DNA of 45,857 bases from Ruminococcus sp. (GTDB taxonomy: Bacteria > Bacillota > Clostridia > Oscillospirales > Ruminococcaceae): the NCBI GenBank assembly GCA_017461395.1, contig JAFTYF010000007.1, forward strand, positions 1 through 45,857. The letters run 5' to 3'. The position numbers and the translations under genes were made by a program. The stretch's first letter is position 1, and each line of letters begins with the position of its first letter. This document shows, piece by piece, positions 1-6,398 of the stretch. A model generated the notes under the pieces. It made no database searches. It saw nothing but the letters and a program-made list of their open reading frames with translations, and was not told where the DNA came from.

Positions 1-27
1 AGGAAACTGTTTTCAGTTTCCTTTTTT
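1..27 (+). terminator. Rho-independent terminator of an upstream gene
   Basis: A perfect 9-bp stem (AGGAAACTG at 1-9, CAGTTTCCT at 14-22) with a TTTT loop is followed by a run of six T from 22. It ends a transcript that enters from outside the window, just before the tRNA. Confidence 0.85.
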
Positions 28-38
28 CACATATCTAT

Positions 39-115
39 GGACCATTAGCTCAGTTGGTCAGAGCTCCCGGCTCATAACCGGTCGGTCCGGGGTTCGAGTC
101 CCTGATGGTCCACCA
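39..115 (+). tRNA. tRNA with CAT anticodon, probably tRNA-Ile2 (AUA-decoding)
   Basis: A complete cloverleaf is visible. The acceptor arms are GGACCAT (39-45) and ATGGTCC (105-111), the discriminator is A112 and CCA is encoded at 113-115. The anticodon loop CTCATAA puts CAT at 73-75, and the TTCGAGT T-loop is present. CAT occurs in initiator Met, elongator Met and the lysidine-modified Ile2 tRNA. The GGACC acceptor start and the CTCATAA loop recall the Firmicutes Ile2 tRNA more than elongator Met. The paired first acceptor base argues against initiator Met. The tRNA call is safe; the Ile2 identity is an inference. Confidence 0.95.
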
Positions 116-120
116 ATTAT

Positions 121-151
121 GAAATCTCCAGCAATGGGGATTTCTTTTTTT
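121..151 (+). terminator. Terminator after the tRNA
   Basis: Stem GAAATCTCC (121-129) pairs with GGGGATTTC (136-144), allowing one G-T pair, and is followed by seven T. It lies just downstream of the tRNA 3' end and should end its transcript. Confidence 0.85.
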
Positions 152-447
152 ATACACATATATATCGGACTCGAATCGCCGAGATGGCTCAGGTGTAGAG
201 AAAGCCATCAACGTGACGTCCTTGACGCCGTCCCCTACAAGCGGTTACTCTGCGTATTACAAATGCAGGGGTGAACTGTGTTTGTTCGCAAAGAATTATG
301 TTTATCGACAATCTCAGGGCACGGTATATTCGCGTACTTGAGTACAGGGCGGACATTGACTACCTTGTTTTTCAGTATTTTTATAGTTAAGACAATACCG
401 CGCAAATCTTGCCCGTAGATTTTGCGCGGTATTACTTTTATTTATTA
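152..447. other. Gene-free stretch between tRNA and ABC permease
   Basis: No convincing gene is seen. One plus-strand frame is open from about 123 to 341 but has no usable start codon or ribosome binding site; it may be a decayed fragment. A strong hairpin near 394-433 is listed separately. Confidence 0.5.
394..433 (-). terminator. Hairpin at the end of the ABC transporter operon
   Basis: A long stem, AATACCGCGCAAATCT (394-409) against AGATTTTGCGCGGTATT (417-433), has a 7-nt loop. It sits 15 bp beyond the stop codon of the minus-strand permease. The T-run on the minus side is weak, so it could be a terminator or a 3' stabilising hairpin. Confidence 0.6.
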
Positions 448-1536
448 TCAGTAATCACATACATTCGTTTTAAGAAGAACTCTGCTTCGTGTAATTATCA
501 GAGGAATTACCGTCATTATATTACAAAGAACAAGTGCTATAACTGCTATTGGAGCATAATACACAAGGTAAAGTCCCTTAGGTTCAAGAACAAGTTCATT
601 GAAAAGGTAAAGCCCGAGGAAGAATATTCCTCCGCCGATGATAAGAACTATCACATCCATGGTGATGATTTCGCCGGCGATTTTTCTTTTCAGCTTCTTT
701 TTCGGAATACCTATCGCTCTGTAAACCGCAAATTCAAATTCACGGCGCTGATACATTCCCACAAATGCGGCATTTACCGTCACTGAAAGGATAAGTGCAA
801 GGAATACGATTACCAGCATGAATATCGTATTGAAGTTACCGCACGTTTCGGATACATCCGCTCTCAGAGAAATATCGAAATTAACGGGATACTTTTCTGC
901 AAGAGCTTCAGCCTGCCGTCTTACTTCCTGAACGGAAATCCCCTCGCCAAAGAGCATCACAGTACAGTTTTGTTCCGTTTCTTCTCCAATGTAATACTGA
1001 GTATATCCCGGTTCATCGGTAAGTGCGGCTACAGTGAAATCATAATTGAAACTGTTTTCATCATCAGGAGGAATTATATCTCCGACTTTATATCCTTTTG
1101 TAGCAGCCATACGCTTATTCATTACAACAGTTTTTGGCTTCACATCCGTGAAATCACATTCAATATCGTTATACTCACAGAAATAGCGGAAATCGTCAGC
1201 TGTACGGAACGAGAGAGAGAAGCTTCCGTCCGTGAAGCCCATGACTGTTTCACGCTCGATTTGGTTATACCACGCACATTCGATAGCATGAATATTGTCT
1301 GTCTTTTTTATTTCCTCAACGAATTTATGATAATTCTTGTAATCTTCGTCATCAGCCCTTGCGTATGCAGAAACCATTTTTTCATCCAGTTCACAGGCAT
1401 AGTCCCAGTTTTCCTGCGGAGTGTAGATATAAATTCCTCCAAGATACGCTCCGAAGCTCAGGAAGATCATGAACATCAGCAGAATACAGCGTGATTTATT
1501 TTGTTTTATAAAGTACAGCGGTGAAAGCGGATTCAT
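448..1536 (-). CDS. ABC transporter permease, FtsX/MacB type
   Basis: A 362-residue membrane protein with one N-terminal membrane segment (about 17-37), an extracytoplasmic domain of about 200 residues and three C-terminal membrane segments (about 235-260, 290-310, 325-350). This is the four-segment layout of FtsX-family permeases that work as mechanotransmitters instead of forming a substrate channel. The ATG overlaps the stop of the ATPase gene as ATGA, with a GAGGAGG ribosome binding site, so the two are translationally coupled. It is the last gene of a permease-ATPase-permease set and probably pairs with the 2225-3388 permease as a heterodimer. The substrate cannot be read from the sequence; the neighbouring two-component system suggests a stress or antimicrobial-peptide response. 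Confidence 0.85.
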   Translation of the reverse strand: MNPLSPLYFIKQNKSRCILLMFMIFLSFGAYLGGIYIYTPQENWDYACELDEKMVSAYARADDEDYKNYHKFVEEIKKTDNIHAIECAWYNQIERETVMGFTDGSFSLSFRTADDFRYFCEYNDIECDFTDVKPKTVVMNKRMAATKGYKVGDIIPPDDENSFNYDFTVAALTDEPGYTQYYIGEETEQNCTVMLFGEGISVQEVRRQAEALAEKYPVNFDISLRADVSETCGNFNTIFMLVIVFLALILSVTVNAAFVGMYQRREFEFAVYRAIGIPKKKLKRKIAGEIITMDVIVLIIGGGIFFLGLYLFNELVLEPKGLYLVYYAPIAVIALVLCNIMTVIPLIITRSRVLLKTNVCDY

Positions 1537-2210
1537 GCCTCCTCACCGCCTTTTATTGCACTTACCTTTCCGTCCCACATCTCTATAATGCTGTCGGCGT
1601 CGCTGAGGATAGAACGGTCATGCGTAATAACAAGCACAAGGTTTTCTTTTGAATATTCCTTGAGGATCTTCATTACTGCGAAAGCGTTTTCGTGATCCAG
1701 AGCAGCAGTAGGCTCATCGGCAAAAAGAACCTTCGGATCATTTATCATAGCCCTTGCAATTGCTGCTCTCTGACGCTGTCCGCCGGAAAGCTTTGCGGGG
1801 CGTTTGCCGAATTCCTTTTCAGTCAGTCCGAAGCCCGCAAGGAGCTTTTTTGCCTTTTCCTCAACCTCTGGAGTCTTTGAGGCAGCCGCAACAGTTACGT
1901 TATCAACTGCGCTCATATACGGTACAAGGAAATGCCGCTGAAATACGAAACCAAATTCATTGCGACGGATGTTTTCTCTTTCGCTGTTTTTAATCTTGGT
2001 AAGCTCTCTGCCGTTGTAAATGATACTTCCGTCCGTCGGAGATTTCAGCGTTGACAGGCAGTACATAAGTGTGGATTTTCCTGAACCCGAAGGTCCTATG
2101 ATTCCTATAAGTCCTTTATCGGGGAGTTTAAGGTCAAATCCGCCGAGAGCATAAACTTTTTCAGTTTTTTCCATATCATAAATCATTGTTATTTTCTTTA
2201 TATCAAACAT
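1533..2210 (-). CDS. ABC transporter ATP-binding protein, MacB/LolD type
   Basis: A 225-residue ATPase with all the expected motifs: Walker A GPSGSGKST near residue 40, Q-loop in FVFQRHFLVPYMS, signature LSGGQRQRAAIARA, Walker B VLFADEPTAALD and the H-loop THD. The length and the EPTAALD form match the MacB/LolD/FtsE group that partners FtsX permeases. The ATG at 2210 follows a clear AGGAGG. It lies between the two permease genes and should energise both. Confidence 0.93.
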   Translation of the reverse strand: MFDIKKITMIYDMEKTEKVYALGGFDLKLPDKGLIGIIGPSGSGKSTLMYCLSTLKSPTDGSIIYNGRELTKIKNSERENIRRNEFGFVFQRHFLVPYMSAVDNVTVAAASKTPEVEEKAKKLLAGFGLTEKEFGKRPAKLSGGQRQRAAIARAMINDPKVLFADEPTAALDHENAFAVMKILKEYSKENLVLVITHDRSILSDADSIIEMWDGKVSAIKGGEEA

Positions 2211-2224
2211 TGTGATTCCTCCTA

Positions 2225-3388
2225 TCAGTAAAGGTCATCTTCCATTGCGTCTATTGTGCGTATTTTGTAAAGTGCATATCTTATCGGCAGCTGAAGCAGT
2301 CCGAAGAACAGTACGAATGCACAAAGTATCTCTGTTATCTTGTCGGGGTAGAAATACTGGCACATAATGCCTCTTGGCTTCATCATCATTGCGTCAAGAG
2401 CAAATACCATTGCCGTTGTAAGTATGATTCCAGCCACTATCGCAGCAGCGAATGTATACAGAAGCTCGCCCATTATCGAAAGATATATCGACCTTCTTGA
2501 ATAGCCGATAGAGCAGTACAGACACCATTCATTGTGACGGTCACGAAGATATGTCGTATACACAACGAAAAGCGAAATGAACAGCAGAATGAAGATTCCG
2601 ACATATATGTACTTTGTTGCGTCTACAAGCTGTTTTTTTACATATTTTTCATAGTCAAGCTTCCATGTACCATAATCCTCAACATAGTCTTCATCCTTGT
2701 TATATTCGAGTCCCATCAGCGGAAATAAGGTCGTTGCATCTTCAACGCATTCCTCTGTAAGAACATATATCCCATAATAGCTCTGATCGCCTATAATGCC
2801 GTATCCGAAATAATAATCACATTCCAGCATTGCTGTTATGGTATATTCTTCTTCGTATTTGTCTCCGACTGAATATCCCTTGTTGAGCATTGTTGCCCTA
2901 TCCAGTGCAATTTCATCCGGATTTTCAGGAAGATGTCCCTCAGCAAGCTTTGCGCCCATGTGTTCAAGCAGAATATCAGCATTTTCCGGATCAATCAACG
3001 GTATAGCAAATCCGAGCGTTGCGATAGGAGGGTTTACATGAATATAAACAGGATGATACGGAATAGCTTTTACAATATTTTCTTCTTTGTCAAGCTTCGC
3101 TGAGTTTTCTCTGTATGTTTCATTCCAGATTTGTTCCAGATCATCTTTGTCTTTATCCTCGTATTCCTCGCCCTCAAAAGCCATAGAAAAACCGATTTCG
3201 CATGATTTTTTACGAGTGTCAAGAAATACATTCTGCGCCATTGCATCCGTCGTCATTACAAGAAAGTTGACAACATAAATGATAGCAATGCAAAGGCTGA
3301 GACTTACAACAAGCACTGAAACTCTCCGCTTGTTATTGCGTATATACCGCATCGGAGAGAGCTTCTGCCCTTTGATTTTCTGTTCCAT
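2225..3388 (-). CDS. ABC transporter permease, FtsX/MacB type
   Basis: A 387-residue protein with an N-terminal membrane segment (about 22-45), an acidic extracytoplasmic domain to about residue 255 and three C-terminal membrane segments, as in FtsX-type permeases. It is the first gene of the three-gene transporter operon. A GGAGG ribosome binding site precedes the ATG at 3388, and a minus-strand TATAAT at 3423-3418 is a likely -10 box. It is only distantly similar to the permease at 448-1536, so the two probably form a heterodimer. The substrate is unknown. Confidence 0.85.
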   Translation of the reverse strand: MEQKIKGQKLSPMRYIRNNKRRVSVLVVSLSLCIAIIYVVNFLVMTTDAMAQNVFLDTRKKSCEIGFSMAFEGEEYEDKDKDDLEQIWNETYRENSAKLDKEENIVKAIPYHPVYIHVNPPIATLGFAIPLIDPENADILLEHMGAKLAEGHLPENPDEIALDRATMLNKGYSVGDKYEEEYTITAMLECDYYFGYGIIGDQSYYGIYVLTEECVEDATTLFPLMGLEYNKDEDYVEDYGTWKLDYEKYVKKQLVDATKYIYVGIFILLFISLFVVYTTYLRDRHNEWCLYCSIGYSRRSIYLSIMGELLYTFAAAIVAGIILTTAMVFALDAMMMKPRGIMCQYFYPDKITEILCAFVLFFGLLQLPIRYALYKIRTIDAMEDDLY

Positions 3389-3417
3389 TGTTTCTCCTCC
3401 ATATTTTTGATAAATTC

Positions 3418-3423
3418 ATTATA
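3418..3423 (-). promoter_or_regulatory. Possible -10 box for the ABC transporter operon
   Basis: On the minus strand a perfect TATAAT lies 30 bp upstream of the 3388 start codon. No good -35 is seen at 16-18 bp, where the sequence reads TTTTAT. A response-regulator-dependent promoter would fit, but this is inference. Confidence 0.45.
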
Positions 3424-3449
3424 CTATATTTTTCCAAAAAATAAAAGTA

Positions 3450-3481
3450 ACCGCAGTCACATTTTCAGATATGACTGCGGT
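3450..3481 (-). terminator. Terminator of the NarL-type two-component operon
   Basis: A perfect 10-bp stem, ACCGCAGTCA (3450-3459) against TGACTGCGGT (3472-3481), lies 14 bp beyond the response-regulator stop. Read on the minus strand it is followed by TTACTTTTATTTTTT. It separates the regulator operon from the ABC operon. Confidence 0.8.
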
Positions 3482-3494
3482 CATGTATAGTCAT

Positions 3495-4118
3495 CTACCC
3501 TTTCATCGCCACAATAAGCTTCGCCCTGTCGTGGATTCCTGTTTTTTCGTAGATAGAAGATATATAATTTTTTACCGTTCCCTCAGAAATATAGAGCGTT
3601 TCGGCAATCTGCCTGTTTGTAAGTCCCTGAGCAAGAAGCGAGCATACTTCCTTTTCGCGGTCGGTAATACTGTCAGGAAGCGTTTCGTTTTTTGCAGGTG
3701 AGCTCATTATTGCGGCAAGACGGCACATTACTCTGTTGTCAATGACGTTCCGTCCGCCCATTATCTGCTCAACGGCTCCGAGGATCGCATCCTTTCCGCT
3801 GTCCTTGAGGAGATAGCCGTCTGCTCCGCCCGAAATTGCCGCTGTGATATTCTTATCGTCATAGAAGGTCGTCAGCACGAGAATCTTTATTTCCGGATAG
3901 CTGCTTTTCAGTCTGCCGATAAGCTCAATTCCGCCCATACCTTTCATATTGAGGTCAACAAGCGCAAGCGAACAATCCTGTTTTTCAAGAATCGAAAGGG
4001 CCTCATTTCCGTCGTGTGCTTTCCCGATAACCTCCATGTCGTTGAGCGTGAGTATTATTTCAAGGCTTTCAAGAAGCAGTGTTTCGTCGTCAACAAGAAG
4101 TACCTTTATCTTATCCAT
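3495..4118 (-). CDS. Response regulator, NarL/FixJ family
   Basis: A receiver domain (about residues 3-120) has the acidic pair in LLVDDE, the phospho-acceptor Asp in LALVDLNMKGMGG and the conserved Lys in YLLKDSG. A C-terminal LuxR-type helix-turn-helix follows (ITDREKEVCSLLAQG, then ISEGTVKNYISSIYEKTG). The start chosen is the ATG at 4118, which has AAGGAGGT six bases upstream. An in-frame TTG at 4133 would put that binding site inside the gene. The ATG overlaps the stop of the kinase gene by 8 bp, so kinase and regulator are coupled. The adjacent ABC transporter operon on the same strand is the likeliest target. Confidence 0.92.
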   Translation of the reverse strand: MDKIKVLLVDDETLLLESLEIILTLNDMEVIGKAHDGNEALSILEKQDCSLALVDLNMKGMGGIELIGRLKSSYPEIKILVLTTFYDDKNITAAISGGADGYLLKDSGKDAILGAVEQIMGGRNVIDNRVMCRLAAIMSSPAKNETLPDSITDREKEVCSLLAQGLTNRQIAETLYISEGTVKNYISSIYEKTGIHDRAKLIVAMKG

Positions 4119-5274
4119 TGTGACCTCCTTCAAATGGCAGTGTTATCTCCGAATTAAAGCCGTTTTCATTCGAGAATACCGCCGTGCCTCCGCATTTTTC
4201 GGCATACGACCTCAGTTTTTTCAGTCCGAAGCCTTCCCTCAGTCTTTCCGACGCATTTTCAGCCGAAAAATCGCTCGTTCCGTTATCCTTTACGGTAAGC
4301 TTTATGTGATTGCTGTCGGCAGCGATATGAAGCAGAAATACATCGGCATTTCCATGTTTTACGCCATTTGAGAGAAGCTCCTTGAACGCTCCTGTGAGGA
4401 ATTCCGTATGCTCACGGGGAATGTAAAGCTCCTCATTTTTCTCCGGAATATCCATGTGTATCTTTCTCATTGTGTCCATAACAAACTCATCGGCGGCAGT
4501 ATTTATTTCACTGAGGAAATCAGCAAGCGAAATGCTTACTGCTTCGCTGTCAAGAACACGCACCGCATGACGTATGGAATCAAGTCCTGTGCGTATCCTC
4601 TCTTTTGCTGTATGAAGCTTTTCCCGTGCTTTGTCGGGAGATTTGTCAAAGAGCATATCTGCCGCTTCAAGTGTAATTATAGCCGCTGTTATTGAATGTC
4701 CGACACTGTTGTGGATACTCCGGCTGATGTTCTCACGTTCTTCAAGACGTGCATTTTTATCAGCAAGGAAATTTTTTATCACAAGCTCTTGATTGAGTTT
4801 TTTCGTATACATTTCGCTGAGAGCCGTTATGCTCACGGTTTTTGAAACGCTTCTTCTCGCATCGTAATACCGGCAGATTAGAGTTTCAAGCAAATACAGG
4901 AGCGAAGTTCCTGCTGCAAGCATGACAAACCGGAATATCAGCTGAGGAATATCTCTTTCCTCCATAAATGCCGCATATATCACATACGAAACAGAAGGCA
5001 GAAACAGCTGTATTTCACGACTGAAGCGACATTCATACATTATGAGAAATGCCGCTGTATTACCGGAAAATACCGAATAAAGCACCGTCATCAGCAGCAT
5101 TGGGAAGGAAGCTTTGCGTTTATCTTCGTCTACAAGGCTTCGTAGTGTGAGCGATATCATTATAAATCCAAAAAGAACGAGTATCGCCATAACATTCAGT
5201 GCAGTTAAAAGAGAAAATGGCGTCAGTGCTATAGCAAGCGCGGCTGAAAACAGATAAATTTCAGTTGTATGCAT
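4111..5274 (-). CDS. Sensor histidine kinase, NarX/DesK-like (HisKA_3)
   Basis: About 387 residues. The first 125 residues are strongly hydrophobic, with four or five membrane segments and almost no external loop, suggesting an intramembrane-sensing kinase. A HisKA_3 dimerisation helix follows with the phospho-acceptor His in SRSIHNSVGHS, then an HATPase domain (N-box LLSNGVKHG, G1 KDNGTSD, G2 EGFGLKKL). The residue after the His is Asn where Asp is common. I place the start at ATG 5274: a sigma-A promoter at 5291-5319 would begin transcription near 5284, leaving the GTG at 5286 outside the message. The gene is coupled to the regulator at 3495-4118. Confidence 0.9.
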   Translation of the reverse strand: MHTTEIYLFSAALAIALTPFSLLTALNVMAILVLFGFIMISLTLRSLVDEDKRKASFPMLLMTVLYSVFSGNTAAFLIMYECRFSREIQLFLPSVSYVIYAAFMEERDIPQLIFRFVMLAAGTSLLYLLETLICRYYDARRSVSKTVSITALSEMYTKKLNQELVIKNFLADKNARLEERENISRSIHNSVGHSITAAIITLEAADMLFDKSPDKAREKLHTAKERIRTGLDSIRHAVRVLDSEAVSISLADFLSEINTAADEFVMDTMRKIHMDIPEKNEELYIPREHTEFLTGAFKELLSNGVKHGNADVFLLHIAADSNHIKLTVKDNGTSDFSAENASERLREGFGLKKLRSYAEKCGGTAVFSNENGFNSEITLPFEGGHNG

Positions 5275-5290
5275 ATATATCACCACTCAG

Positions 5291-5319
5291 ATTATATCAC
5301 AGTATTCTTTTGTTTTCAA
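5291..5319 (-). promoter_or_regulatory. Sigma-A promoter of the NarL-type two-component operon
   Basis: The minus strand reads TTGAAA (5319-5314), a 17-bp spacer, and TATAAT (5296-5291). The predicted start near 5284 leaves only about 10 nt before the ATG at 5274, so the message would be nearly leaderless. Confidence 0.75.
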
Positions 5320-5345
5320 TATGTTCGCAGTAATATATCGCTGTT

Positions 5346-6128
5346 CTATTTCTCTCTGAATTTTTCACGGTACTGCGCCGGAGATACGCAGGCATATTTT
5401 GCAAACGAGCGTGAAAAATATTCATAGCTCTGATATCCGCACATAAAGGCTATTTCCTTTACGGAATAATCTGTATTCAGCAGAAGCTGCTTGGCATACT
5501 GCATACGGCTGTTGAAAACGTCGTTTATGCACGAAATACCGAATTTATTTTTATAAAGACGCTGAAAATGCGATACTGAGATATTCAGCTTATCGGCAAC
5601 AACAGGAACAGACCAGTCAAATGACGGATTATCGTAGATTTCCTTCTTGATTTTATCGAGTTCTTCATCATAATAGTTGTGTTTTTTTCCTGAGCTTGGG
5701 GTTATACACTCGCTGATACAGCGCAGAATAGCCTTCATTACATGATTAAGCGTTTCATTTTTCACAGAAATATTCGAATTGAAAATTTCTGTACCGGCAT
5801 CAATAAGCTTTGATACGCTGTCGTCATTTAGCTTTATCGGCACATTATATTCAAGGCTGAGCGAATCTATAAACTCGCTGTCCTCGGTTTCAAGACTGAA
5901 GCGTACCCAGTCGTCAGCGTATTCCTCGCCGTCAGCGTAGAGGCAATGCGGCAGGCAGCTTTCGACAATAAAGGCAGTATTTTTCTCCACTCGATACTCC
6001 TTACTTCCCATTATCAGCCTTCCCTTTGTGCGTACAAGTATTATCTGCATACCGAAATGTCCGTTTGGCCGCTCAATGCAGAAGGTTTCGGGATGCTTCC
6101 AGTTCCATCCCATCTGATATATATGCAT
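5346..6128 (-). CDS. AraC-family transcriptional regulator
   Basis: About 260 residues with an N-terminal cupin-like sensing domain (about 10-140) and a C-terminal double helix-turn-helix. The first helix pair is in WSVPVVADKLNISVSHFQRL, and the AraC signature is in DYSVKEIAFMCGYQSYEYFS followed by SPAQYREKF. I prefer the ATG at 6128, which has AAAGGGG upstream, over an in-frame TTG at 6167. It is divergent from the rhamnogalacturonan lyase gene with about 270 bp between them, so it probably senses a pectin-derived sugar and controls that gene. AraC proteins of this layout control sugar-use genes in many Firmicutes; the ligand is an inference. Confidence 0.9.
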   Translation of the reverse strand: MHIYQMGWNWKHPETFCIERPNGHFGMQIILVRTKGRLIMGSKEYRVEKNTAFIVESCLPHCLYADGEEYADDWVRFSLETEDSEFIDSLSLEYNVPIKLNDDSVSKLIDAGTEIFNSNISVKNETLNHVMKAILRCISECITPSSGKKHNYYDEELDKIKKEIYDNPSFDWSVPVVADKLNISVSHFQRLYKNKFGISCINDVFNSRMQYAKQLLLNTDYSVKEIAFMCGYQSYEYFSRSFAKYACVSPAQYREKFREK

Positions 6129-6200
6129 AAGGTGCCCCTTTCCGTCAGAACGCACGGAAATGCCCAATTATCCGGCAGTTCTATTCTTATTGTTAAGAAA

Positions 6201-6229
6201 ATTATACTCTTTCTGCGTTAAAATGTCAA
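6201..6229 (-). promoter_or_regulatory. Sigma-A promoter of the AraC regulator
   Basis: The minus strand reads TTGACA (6229-6224), exactly 17 bp, then TATAAT (6206-6201), a full consensus promoter. The predicted start is near 6194. Confidence 0.85.
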
Positions 6230-6240
6230 GTAAATGATAG

Positions 6241-6302
6241 AATTGTTCATTGCTTTTTGATAAAATTTAGTGTTATAATATAGCCACAGGAAAATTGTTC
6301 AC
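6241..6302 (+). promoter_or_regulatory. Promoter of the rhamnogalacturonan lyase with AATTGTTCA direct repeats
   Basis: TTGCTT (6250-6255), an 18-bp spacer and TATAAT (6274-6279) form a promoter with start near 6286. The 9-bp sequence AATTGTTCA occurs at 6241-6249 and again at 6293-6301, 52 bp apart (about five helical turns), bracketing the promoter. This is a plausible pair of AraC-type half-sites. The repeat is seen; its role is inferred. Confidence 0.6.
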
Positions 6303-6341
6303 ATTTTGGAAATTAATTGGCAACATTATGTAAACATTATC

Positions 6342-6382
6342 GAATCAGCACACCCTCGCGATCGGAAAAATCGTGCTGATTC
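6342..6382 (+). promoter_or_regulatory. Long-loop inverted repeat in the leader of the lyase gene
   Basis: GAATCAGCAC (6342-6351) and GTGCTGATTC (6373-6382) are a perfect 10-bp inverted repeat with a 21-nt loop that can form a smaller inner stem (GAT and ATC). It ends right at the AGAGGAGG ribosome binding site (6383-6390). It could be an mRNA stability or translation-control hairpin or an operator. There is no T-run, so it is not a terminator. Confidence 0.5.
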
Positions 6383-6398
6383 AGAGGAGGAATTATTT

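Noticed and set aside
123-341. Plus-strand open frame after the tRNA (ends VYSRT-stop)
   Set aside because: It has no start codon with a ribosome binding site and begins inside the tRNA terminator. It may be a decayed fragment, but nothing supports expression.
6306-6398. N-terminal extension of the rhamnogalacturonan lyase
   Set aside because: The extension runs through the leader hairpin and the AGGAGG site. The ATG at 6399 has a proper ribosome binding site and begins a signal peptide.
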